Assembly (NCBI GenBank): GCA_017163975.1
Contig: JAFFSR010000373.1
Location: 1,295,501-1,359,500, forward strand
Direction: 5' to 3'
Source: Anastatus disparis
Lineage: Eukaryota > Arthropoda > Insecta > Hymenoptera > Eupelmidae
Length of the DNA stretch: 64,000 nucleotides
Position numbers and translations under genes: made by a program. Within the stretch, counting starts at the first letter, position 1, and each line of letters begins with the position of its first letter. Positions 47,711-57,099 of the stretch are shown here, in pieces. The notes under the pieces were generated by a model. The model was given only the letters and a program-made list of their open reading frames with translations. It was not told the origin of the DNA and did no database searches.

Positions 47711-50353
47711 TTAAAGATCTGTTTGACAAGAAACAAAGGCATGAGATGGTTTTATATATAACTGGTTATTTACTGTGTAAATGTGCATCGGTTTATAACT
47801 TAAAACTTCCTTAAGGCGTCCACATGCATAAGATAAAGTTTGTCCAATTTGATAAGTATTAAGGTGTGGTATGTACTTATTATCCAATATTTCATACAAA
47901 ACACAAATTTCTTCCTCGCTGAAGAAAATAAAAAGACATATCTTTCCAATAATTATTTCATGATAAGCCTGTTGATTCAAAGCAAGAACGTCTCCTAGCT
48001 TATATGTTGTACCTTGAATGATTACTTTATTACACTGTTTAGTGTGTCTAGATAATCCATAATTTCGTATACATTCCTGTATTTCTGTATTGTAAAATTT
48101 TAATTGAAAATCATTAACTCCATATACTTCTTTTTCAATTCTGATATCTGATCCAAGTCGAATTAGACACTGATGTAGTTCATGTTTTTCACTAAGAGAT
48201 TTCAGTAGATTAATAAAGTTGAGAATATGTCTAACGACTCTTTTAAAGTAGCGGTGTTTACTCTCATACCGCAATGTCCATACCTTCATCAAAGGTCCGA
48301 ATTGCGTAATCAAGTAGCAATAATGTATGAGATAATGATGCTTAGGACGTAAATTTATGTCTGGAAATAACATTTTCCTCATGGATAAGTACAGAAAAAT
48401 TATGTTTTGTAAGTATGGCAAATAGGCCTTATGAATCACAGGAGCGCATATGATTTCTACTATTTCACCAAGAAGTAATACACACTTCCATACTTCGTCA
48501 TGTACATCTACAATTTTGTCACTTATTAAAAAAGGAAATAGTCGAAGAAAGTTATATACTTGGTATGCACCTCCTGGTATTTTCGTATTTTTAGGACTTA
48601 TAATAAGTGGCTTACTTTGATTATCTTCTAATGAGTATTGGAAATTTTCGATTCTTTTATTGAGATGATCCAATGTGAACCAATTATTCTTTATAAAATA
48701 TCCAATATAAAGAATAAGGTCATAGGCTACTATTCCTTCGAATAAATCATGACCTAAACATGGTGGTAGTCCAGGTGAACAAACATGGTAGTTTGATAGT
48801 CGATTGAAAACTGAGTCAAACTTGATACCTTCATATTCATTCCTATTTCCAATTTGATTTAAAGCTTCTTTGTAAGAGTTGATTGTTCTATTTTTAAAAA
48901 ATTGGCATTCACCACAATCAGAGTGGAATTCATCTCTGGTGACAGTACAAAATCTACAAAAATATTTAGCTTTGCTGAAGTTTTCAACAAAACCACCTAA
49001 GCCATGGCTTCCCAAATTATCTCCAGCTATAAATACCAGGGAGCCTTTAATAAATCTTCCATTTACATCTATGCCTTGTGATTCTAAAATTTGTAAATCT
49101 TCTACGACTTTCCCATATACAGCATTGTGATTGAAATCTTTTTCTTTAACAAGAGCTACAAGTTTAATCGTATTTATGTGACTACGAAAAACATCTGGTA
49201 TATTACCCAAATTCATGTAAATAGCTAATATTTTATGTTTTTTTTTAGCTGCACCTATTGGATTCACTACTTCAAATGAATCTTGATAAAGTATGATTTG
49301 TAATGCATCAGGGTTATTTTTGAAAAAATTATTATTTTTAAATACTTCTCCATCAGTGAAATCTTTAAAATAATCTTCATTCGCTGCAGTTGGCATCAAA
49401 CTCATTACATTTTCAATTGATTTATCTTTAAAGACAGCTTTTAAAGTTTCTAGTAATGGGACATAAGCAAAAAAAGTTTTTTTTTCTTTGTTAATATCAA
49501 CAAATACTGGCTCAACATAATCGAATTGTTTTTTATAATATGTTTTTCGCCTGTGATTAGTTTTTACGATTTCATGACTAGCAATCCAAGGATCAATACT
49601 AAATATTTTGTTGATAATATCATCAATTTTATCAGATTCTAAACTCTCTGTCATTAGACGAGCTTTTAAATTTTCTTTAATTTCATCTTGACTTTGATTA
49701 TGAATCATGTTTATTTCTTCTATAATATATTGAATAGTAGAAGCTGGAACTAATAATTCACTTTCTAACTTCAAGTAGAATTGACTGATGTTTTTTATAA
49801 ATAAATTTGATTCAGTATCTGTTTCATTTTGAATATTTTCAAATTCTTGCAGATCTATTTCTATTGCTGAATTATCAACAGTTTCAACAATTTCAATATT
49901 CATTTGAACAGCGCTGTAGTCTATGTCATTAATTGAATGACATTGCGCATGGCACTTGGATAAATGTCCAGTGAAAGAAGATACAATATTATAAATACGA
50001 TTACATTGTCGATAGGGACATATGATTTGTTGTTTGTTTTTTATGTGTTTTTTCAAGTGCTTTAGCAGAAGATTAAAATTATCTAATTCTTTTCTACATG
50101 TATTCATTGTACATAAATATTTGCCTCTATAATCAACAGGGCATCCGGGGTAAGAAGTTTTCTCTTTTGTGGTTTGTAAACCATGTATACGGTGAAAATG
50201 AGTATTTAAATAAGCGAGGCCATTAAAGAATTTTTTACATCTATTGTAGCCACAATAATAATATTTACGATTAACATTTCTATGTAATGTATGATGCTCT
50301 ATATGTTTTTTTATATATGGAGTTTTGAAATTACAGAAATTGCAAAAATACAT
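47711..50353 (-). CDS. EnSpm/CACTA-type transposase, 880 aa, four C2H2 fingers
   Basis: A single uninterrupted frame of 880 codons. Residues 1-140 hold four C2H2-type fingers: FCNFCNFKTPYIKKHIEHH, YCGYNRCKKFFNGLAYLNTH, CTMNTCRKELD...HLKKH and CPYRQCNRIYN...HLSKCH. They are probably the DNA-binding part. The core shows LYQDSFEVVNPIGAAKKKH (about residue 356), VFIAGDNLGSHGLGGF (about 443), CRFCTVTRDEF, then LPPCLGHDLFEGIVAYDL (about 533) and LRPKHHYLIHYCYLI (about 669). These match the layout I know for animal EnSpm-like transposases, and the Asp residues in the first three motifs are candidate catalytic residues. An AG acceptor at 50381-50382 lies 27 bp upstream of the ATG, so a 5' UTR intron is likely. 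There are no stops or frameshifts, unlike every other transposon gene in the window. Confidence 0.85.
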   Translation of the reverse strand: MYFCNFCNFKTPYIKKHIEHHTLHRNVNRKYYYCGYNRCKKFFNGLAYLNTHFHRIHGLQTTKEKTSYPGCPVDYRGKYLCTMNTCRKELDNFNLLLKHLKKHIKNKQQIICPYRQCNRIYNIVSSFTGHLSKCHAQCHSINDIDYSAVQMNIEIVETVDNSAIEIDLQEFENIQNETDTESNLFIKNISQFYLKLESELLVPASTIQYIIEEINMIHNQSQDEIKENLKARLMTESLESDKIDDIINKIFSIDPWIASHEIVKTNHRRKTYYKKQFDYVEPVFVDINKEKKTFFAYVPLLETLKAVFKDKSIENVMSLMPTAANEDYFKDFTDGEVFKNNNFFKNNPDALQIILYQDSFEVVNPIGAAKKKHKILAIYMNLGNIPDVFRSHINTIKLVALVKEKDFNHNAVYGKVVEDLQILESQGIDVNGRFIKGSLVFIAGDNLGSHGLGGFVENFSKAKYFCRFCTVTRDEFHSDCGECQFFKNRTINSYKEALNQIGNRNEYEGIKFDSVFNRLSNYHVCSPGLPPCLGHDLFEGIVAYDLILYIGYFIKNNWFTLDHLNKRIENFQYSLEDNQSKPLIISPKNTKIPGGAYQVYNFLRLFPFLISDKIVDVHDEVWKCVLLLGEIVEIICAPVIHKAYLPYLQNIIFLYLSMRKMLFPDINLRPKHHYLIHYCYLITQFGPLMKVWTLRYESKHRYFKRVVRHILNFINLLKSLSEKHELHQCLIRLGSDIRIEKEVYGVNDFQLKFYNTEIQECIRNYGLSRHTKQCNKVIIQGTTYKLGDVLALNQQAYHEIIIGKICLFIFFSEEEICVLYEILDNKYIPHLNTYQIGQTLSYACGRLKEVLSYKPMHIYTVNNQLYIKPSHAFVSCQTDL

Positions 50354-51636
50354 TTCTCCTTGTTTGGCTGCTTATCGCTTCTGAAAATATATATTTCTTT
50401 CTAATTATTTTTTTAATAAATGCGTTTCAAACTTTACATGAACTCTCATGCATAAATGATAACTTTGTATATAAGAAATATACAGTGAAGGTGTGAAATA
50501 TTATGCGGTCAAGTAAAATTAATTAAAGTACGTTGCATAAGAATAAATATTAATATAAAATTTAATGCTGATCTGTATACAAATTAATACATTTTATCGT
50601 CATTTTATTGTAAATTACATGACATTTAATGTTAACCTACATGGTTTGAAAAATAAAATTCATCTAGTACTGGAAGCAATTTTTATTTTATAACCGTATC
50701 AAAAACAACACTAAATTAATAAACTTTATAATCGTATAAATCATAAACATATCTTAAGTTTGTCTTACTGTGCGATTGTGAAATATTATTCAGTATTTTA
50801 ACATTAATTTGATAAAAGTAAAGACTTGGTAATAAATAACGTTTTTATTGATATGCGATTGGGGCAGGAGGTAATTTCATTCAAATAAATGAGAAATTTG
50901 TGATTATCAATTGGAATTGATTTTCGTGTTCTTGGTCATTAGTAGTCACAATAATCATTTTATTCTAAAATTCACAGTGATTTTTAAACTCAACTTAATT
51001 CATAAATAAAGTGACATTCACATCATTTTGCGACTACAATTATATTCATATTTGTATCTCCTCAATATGAGGCAGAAGCAACAATTTCAGTTACTTAAAA
51101 GATGAACATCTTTGAATTTTTTAAAATAACACTATATATTTATAAAAAATTTAGATTTCAATCTATTAGACCATTCATGAGCAATTAATAGATAAAACAC
51201 CCATTTCTGGTCATGCAATGTATTTGCATGACCAGAATATAAGGAACGCCTAACAAACATCTGTTTTTAAATATTTATAAATTAAGGTAAAATACTTAAT
51301 ACTTAGACAAAGAAAAAATAGCACCTATACTTCGACGACAGAAAAAATTATATTCTTTTATTGAGACTATTGTAAACTTATGATAATGAATATCAGAGAT
51401 AAACAGATACATTTTATTGAACTTAAATGGCGCCATGAACACTGTAAATGATAAATTTTATACTCTCGTTTAATGCAAATTCATACAATCACATATTACA
51501 GAAAAAATCTTAAATGAAGTATCAACAGACCAAAGTTTTAATGAAATAGCATTATAAATTAAAATGCCTTTATTATCAGATCGTTAACTTGATGTAGTTC
51601 TTTTACGATGTCGAAAATGAAAAGTAATAATAAAAG
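50354..51636. other. Non-coding, with a relic of subterminal sequence
   Basis: Around 50640-50690, AAAATTCATCTAGTACTGGAAGCAA matches the terminal 50 bp of the element, so a piece of terminal sequence has been copied inside. A palindrome GGTCATGCAAT..TTGCATGACC (51211-51233) is also present. No gene is seen. Confidence 0.45.
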
Positions 51637-51873
51637 TTGAAATTACTTGAAATAATGGAATGCGACTTTGTTCAGAATTTATTGGTACAGTTTTCTTCAG
51701 AAAAATTTCAGAATTTAATAGCATTTAATGAACAAATAAAAGAACAGATTGAGTATCAAAAACACTTAAACAAATATATAGAATTACATGATCATTATGA
51801 ATATTTTGAAAATTTTGATAAAACAATTAAAAATTTCGAAGAAAAAGATATCAATAAATTTCAAAAAAAATGA
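51637..51873 (+). CDS. Small charged ORF, 78 codons, hypothetical
   Basis: A plus-strand frame, opposite to the element's two genes. It is rich in Glu, Lys, Phe, Asn and Ile, with KEQIEYQKHLNKYIELHDHY in the middle, and is probably helical. Nothing identifies a family. It is AT-rich enough that chance cannot be excluded, but the charged, stop-free composition is better than that of most short frames here. It could be a remnant exon. Function unknown. Confidence 0.25.
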   Translation: MKLLEIMECDFVQNLLVQFSSEKFQNLIAFNEQIKEQIEYQKHLNKYIELHDHYEYFENFDKTIKNFEEKDINKFQKK

Positions 51874-52936
51874 AATAACGTTACTTGTTTTTTGAAAATA
51901 AAATATTTCGAAAACTAATAATTTATTCACAAAAATATTAAAGCAGTAAAAACTTGAAAAATTTATCTTACTTTTTTTGTGTACGTATAATTTTATAGGT
52001 CATTTGAAATCACTTTACCATAGTTCAAATCTTCGTCATTTCAAGTTAAAAACAGAGAAAAGTTTATTGTATTTTAAAAATCAAACTAAAGAAATTAGAA
52101 AAATGAATTTCATATTTTTCGTCCATAAATACTTGATATTTAGCTAAAACTATCAAATTTCAAACCAATTGGGCACATGTTCTTTATTTAAAAATTATTT
52201 AAAAACTCTACACCAAATTTCAAAGCTTTACAGATTTTACATTAGGTATAAATGTTATAAAATTTACTACTAACTATTACTTGAAGAATGAAACGCATCA
52301 CCAGGTTATTTGAAATCAATCTATCATATTTTTAACCTTTAAATTTCATATTTTGAATGAACGACAGAGAAAAGTTATATGTGGCATTATACGATAACCA
52401 ACACAAAAATATTGGTTTTTCGCTTATAAATTCCGAATAGCTCCAGTTACTAAAAAAGCTCCTAATTAAAACTTGTAGAATGTAAATTTTTGTTTTATCA
52501 GAATCACCAATAACTGTAGAAGTTCATAAAACTTCAATGACGAATTTGAATATCAAATTTATCGTACTAAATTAATATCTAATAAATATTCTCAGGAATT
52601 CCTATTTATTATGAAACAACGAGATGTTATGAAGATAGCTCGAGTATAAGAAATTATCAATTATTTTGCTTATTGCAAAGGAAATGGTGAAGACAATCAA
52701 AATTAAAAGCATATTTTATGAATGAAAAATTCCAAAAATAAGCCAGCATAACAAAATTAAATAAATAAGGTAGAGCAAATATATAGATGAACTAGCTTAC
52801 TAAAGGAGAAAGAGATGAATTAAAACTTTTAAGAAAATAATAAATTAAATAGAATGAAAAATATAAAATCGATTTAAAGTAGTATTCCCTACATAAAACC
52901 CTCCTTAGCAATCAAAAAAGAAATTAACTTGCTAAA
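51874..52936. other. AT-rich interior, nothing recognised
   Basis: No motif or supported frame on either strand. Confidence 0.5.
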
Positions 52937-54101
52937 GCTTATTCAGAATAAACATATGTGCATATATGAATTCATGGAATTACTTTATAAAAAATATACA
53001 AATATACACCATAGTCAGTACTTGATACAGATCAAGATATTTGATAATAAAAAAAACACCCTGTCTTTAAAATAGCTGATATGATTTTAAAAAAAAAGCA
53101 ATAAAAGTAAAACATTTTTTTGATGTTTTACTATATTTTATTATAATTTAGCAAAAACGTTTTGATGTGTTCATGCAGAGTTTATATAGAACTAGAAGTT
53201 TTAGTCCAATAAATTATTACCTGCTAATGACTCAATGAAGATCCAAAATTTAATCTTAGCAGGGTCCGGAGATTCTGCATGGACAATTAGGAATGCTATT
53301 TGTATGTAGAATAGTTTTGTGAACTCCAGTATTCCAATCTGTAGCTCGACATACCATGCAACATTGACTGAAGTGAAAATTACCTGTGAAATACAACAAG
53401 CCATTAGAAAGATATAGCAAAAAAATATCCCTATTAGAAAATCTCAAAAAAGATCTCATTGGAGATTTTCTAATAGGGATAGCAATAAAAAAATCTAACA
53501 AGTAATCCAGATTAGATTTAGTGGATTTAAGGTATGTAGACTATTAATAAAATTGTTACAGCTTATTCAGAATAAACATATGTGCATATACAAATTCATT
53601 GAATTACTTTATAAAAAATATACAAATATATACCATGGTCAGTACTTGATACAGATCAAGATATTTGATAATAAAAAAAACACCCTGTCTTTAAAATAGC
53701 TGATATGATTTAAAAAAAGCAATAAAAGTGAAAATTTTTTTTAATGGTTTACTATATTTTATTATAATTTAGCAAAAACGTTTTGATGTGTTCATGCAGA
53801 GTTTATATAGAACTAGATGTTTTAGTCCAATAAATTATTACCTGCTAATATGTCAATGAAGATCCAAAATTTTATCTTAGCAGGGTCCGGAGATTCTGCA
53901 TGGACAATTAGGAATTGTTTTATGAACTCTAGTATTCCAATTTGTAGCTCGACATACCATCCATCATTGACAGAAGTGAAAATTACCTGTGAAATACATC
54001 AAACCATTAGAAAGATGTAGCAATAAAAAAATCGAACAAGCAATGCAGATTAGATTTAGTGGATTTAAGGTATGTAGACTATTAATAAAATTGTTTGTTA
54101 C
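52937..54101 (-). repeat. 624-bp tandem duplication containing an exon-like cassette
   Basis: Unit 1 is 52937-53560 and unit 2 is 53561-54101. On the minus strand each unit has an AG-preceded open stretch ending in GCAG/GTAATAATTT: about 53390-53220 in unit 1 and 53985-53845 in unit 2. The unit 1 stretch encodes WYVELQIGILEF and VHAESPDPAKIKFWIF. The flanking acceptor (TATTTCACAG) and donor look usable. Homology is unknown. Confidence 0.65.
53427..53485. mobile_element. Tiny hairpin insertion in unit 1 only
   Basis: ATCCCTATTAGAAAATCTC and its exact inverse flank a 16-nt loop. The matching place in unit 2 (about 54016-54022) lacks it. ATAGCAA occurs on both sides, as a possible target duplication. 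Confidence 0.65.
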
Positions 54102-54367
54102 AGTTTATTTAGGGCAAACAGATGTGTATAAGTGTGTATAATCAGTTTTTCTGGAATAAATTATAACAAAGAATTCATTGATAGTCCACATATCTAAAAT
54201 CTATACCACTTTTAAATTGATAAATGTACATAAAAAGAAATATAAATTTACATAGGATTACTTTCTAAGCTTTACAAAATCTAATGCACTACATCACTAT
54301 ACACGAGTAATAATGAAAAAAGATCATTTTGTATCTTAAAATTAAGCAATATAATATTTAAAAAATC
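54102..54367. other. Spacer between two duplicated blocks
   Basis: Starts as a partial third copy of the 624-bp unit (TTTATTTAGGGCAAACAGATG) and then becomes unassigned AT-rich sequence. Confidence 0.4.
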
Positions 54368-55229
54368 TATTAATATTAATCAGAAATGTTTATCCCCTTT
54401 ATTATATTATAATAAAGGGAATAAAAATACATAATAATGTATTTTTAATTAAGAAATTAAGATGATATATAATCATCTTATCATAATATATTTTAGTTAA
54501 ACAAATACCTGAGAAAGTAGAAGTCAAAATCCAAAATAGATTATTTAATTGAAAGCGAAAATGCATTCGCTAAATTAAATAGCACCAGTAATTTTGTAGG
54601 GAAATCCAATTGTCCTATTGACGAGCACAATGATTCAATATAGAATCTCAGTATGACAGCAATTTTGCAGAGTGATAATAATCACAAAACTATACAATAA
54701 CCTATAAAAATATATCTATCAATTATAAAGATCAAGCAAACAGATACAGTAATAAAAAAAAATCAAGCAATATTGACCCAAATTGAAAGAATTTAAGTTA
54801 TTAATATTAATCAGAAATGTTTATCCCCTTTATTATATTATAATAAAGGGAATAAAAATACATAATAATGTATTTTTAATTAAGAAATTAAGATGATATA
54901 TAATCATCTTATCATAATATATTTTAGTTAAACAAATACCTGAGAAAGTAGAAGTCAAAATCCAAAATAGATTATTTAATTGAAAGCGAAAATGCATTCG
55001 CTAAATTAAATAGCACCAGTAATTTTGTAGGGAAATCCAATTGTCCTATTGACGAGCACAATAATTCAATACAGAATCTCAGTATGACAGCAATTTTGCA
55101 GAGTGATAATAATCACAAAACTATACAATAACCTATAAAAATATATCTATCAATTATAAAGATCAAGCAAACAGATACAGTAATAAAAAAAAATCAAGCA
55201 ATATTGACCCAAATTCAAAGAATTTAAGT
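54368..55229 (-). repeat. 431-bp tandem duplication, almost identical copies
   Basis: 54368-54798 and 54799-55229 differ at only a handful of positions. Each includes a palindrome CCCCTTTATTATATTATAAT...AAAGGG. On the minus strand each has an open stretch encoding LCSSIGQLDFPTKLLVLFNL and NAFSLSIK, followed by a TTCTACTTTCTCAG acceptor-like tract. Confidence 0.85.
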
Positions 55230-55437
55230 TATGTGAACTATACATAAAATCATTTATTACAGATTATTTCTGATAAGCTGATATGTGTTTGTTTATTCAT
55301 TACTTTGTCTTTAAAAACAGTTAAATTCTTTTAATCTGTACCAATATTAATTTTTTGATAAACATATATATGTGAGCACACACACATATATGTATATACA
55401 CAGATCACAGAAACTTGTACATACATGTATATAATTT

Positions 55438-55484
<47 letters not shown>
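55438..55484. repeat. (TA)n microsatellite
   Basis: A pure AT run of about 45 bp. The start of the 89-codon frame at 55415 is a translation of this repeat. Confidence 0.95.
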
Positions 55485-55488
<4 letters not shown>

Positions 55489-55514
55489 TATACATTTAAT
55501 ATATTTTATAATTT

Positions 55515-55684
55515 TTACTTCAGTTATCATTAATGAAGTTATAAACTACAATAATAATATAGAAGAGAAAATAAAATTCAATTCAAATATTTTAAAATTC
55601 ATAAAAACCCTGGCATTAGAGTTCTTTCGGATGGAAATTGTATGTATCCGTTTTAATCTAAAAGATGAATTACCGGAGATTTGA
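55515..55684 (+). pseudogene. Possible OTU-protease remnant
   Basis: A plus-strand stretch preceded by an AG acceptor-like tract (TTTTTACTTCAG). In one frame 55612-55650 reads GIRVLSDGNCMYPF, which contains the D-G-N-C-x-(Y/F) signature around the catalytic Cys of OTU cysteine proteases. The frame is closed upstream and stops right after, while another frame continues as RFNLKDELPEI. Only one motif is visible and the rest of the domain is absent or decayed. OTU domains occur in several transposon groups, so a lost cargo protease is possible, but a chance match is not excluded. Confidence 0.3.
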
Positions 55685-55717
55685 AATTATTAGTTAATAT
55701 ATATTTCATTGTACTTA

Positions 55718-55975
55718 CCAAAATAATCTCGTGAATATTTTTTACTATTTTTAATGTTTTTTTCTAACAATGGACGATCAATGGCTAGTGCGTTTAGATG
55801 TCACGAAAAACTCGCGTTCGAGCTCATAGACCGGCACCGGAAATACTTTATCCTTATAGTACAACGTCGCCCCTGGCGGAGGAATTTCCCTCATTAAGAC
55901 TGAGACTGTCCCTGACAGGACAGACGGTATAAGGAAGGTTACTGACAGTCAGAAATTGTCATGTAAAGTTACAAA
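55718..55975 (-). promoter_or_regulatory. GC-richer first-exon candidate for the minus-strand unit
   Basis: On the minus strand this block runs through CTGTCAGGGACAGTCTCAGTC and CCTCCGCCAGGGGCGACG and ends at a consensus 5' splice site (TTTTG, then GTAAGTAC, plus-strand 55718-55725). There is no long frame, which fits an untranslated leader. It lies about 5.3 kb upstream of the transposase acceptor at 50381. Together these suggest the promoter and first exon of the element's transcript. Confidence 0.4.
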
Positions 55976-56060
55976 CCCTCACTGAAATTTATACTATAAA
56001 ATACAGTCCAAGTTTGAAATCAAGATCTTAATCATCAGATACTTATCTAAGAGCATCTTT

Positions 56061-56560
56061 TATAATAATGAATTTTTATTATAATACGATTGTTTATCTT
56101 TAAAAGAATGAAAATAGTGTAAATGTAGAAGATAGAGTAGTTTTTGCCTGTTTTTATCTGATAGTAGATTGTATGACTATATTTTTAAAAATTAACTCAA
56201 AAATTGTAAGATAAAGTAAATTTTGGTGGATTTTTACTTACAAGTGAAAATAAAATAAACCTTAAAAATAACAATTATAAATAAAATAACATTTATCTTT
56301 TCTAGGAGCAAGTTTAAAAGGTATTTAGTTTCATAATAGACATATAAAGATGATCGTAGCACAAAGCTATAGTTTAATTGCAATAAAAGCCTTGTCATAT
56401 AATTTTTAAGTAATTTTTTTTAAATAGTCATACATTTTCAGTTACATCATTTACTATGAGATAAAAACATTAAGGTGTAAGTTATTATATCTTCTACATT
56501 CACACTATTTTTACTCTGTTAAAGATAAACAATTGTATTTTAATAAAAGTTTATTATTGA
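56061..56560. mobile_element. Foldback MITE, about 500 bp
   Basis: Left: AATACGATTGTTTATCTTTA, then AAAATAGTGTAAATGTAGAA. The right side is the inverse (56485-56545). The outer boundary is not certain, and the interior is AT-rich. Confidence 0.75.
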
Positions 56561-56660
56561 GAATGATATTATTAATATTTTATTTACAACATATTCATAC
56601 GTCCTGCTTTCGCGCGTTTGATGATTTAGTTAGGCTAGGTCAATGTTTAAACTATAAAGC

Positions 56661-56792
56661 CGCGATCATATGGTGCAGAATAGATATGCAAAATGGAGCT
56701 TGCGTAATGAAAATAACCAATGAGAAAGTTGCAGAATAGCTCTCATTGCTTAATTTCATTTCGCAATCTCTATTCTGCACCATGTGATCGCG
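56661..56792. mobile_element. 132-bp foldback
   Basis: CGCGATCATATGGTGCAGAA on the left and the inverse on the right (56771-56792), with inner arms also pairing (AACCAATGAGA / TCTCATTG). The outer context contains TTAGGCTAGGTCA and GGTTAGGTTAGGTCAG. Confidence 0.75.
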
Positions 56793-57099
56793 GTCTAAGA
56801 CCCACCAACCTCATTCTGTCTTTGTCTCCCTCGCGATAAAACCTGATTCTGTCTTTGTTTCTTGAAATTGAGACACGACATTCTTGCATGCAGTACCGTG
56901 TTCGCGCATTTCTATTGGTTAGGTTAGGTCAGTTTTTCTCATCTATGAAAAAATGTTTAATATTAAGTACTTATTTTAACATTTTATTAACATTAGTGAA
57001 AAAAGAACAAATTTATCACAACGTGAAAAATAAATACACGGAAATTCATATAAATATGTAATAAATAAATATTTCTACCACATGCCAAAAAAGTTTTAA
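56793..57099. other. Spacer with short TTAGG-like run
   Basis: GGTTAGGTTAGGTCAG (about 56918-56933) resembles two insect telomeric units, and CTCATTCTGTCTTTGTCTCC resembles motifs at 7330-8070. Nothing else is seen. Confidence 0.4.

Noticed and set aside
45719..49130. Plus-strand frames of 76-83 codons
   Set aside because: Antisense shadows of the accessory gene and the transposase.
56910..56940. TTAGG telomere-like sequence
   Set aside because: Only two or three imperfect units. TTAGG-like runs are common in insect DNA, so this is not evidence of a telomere.
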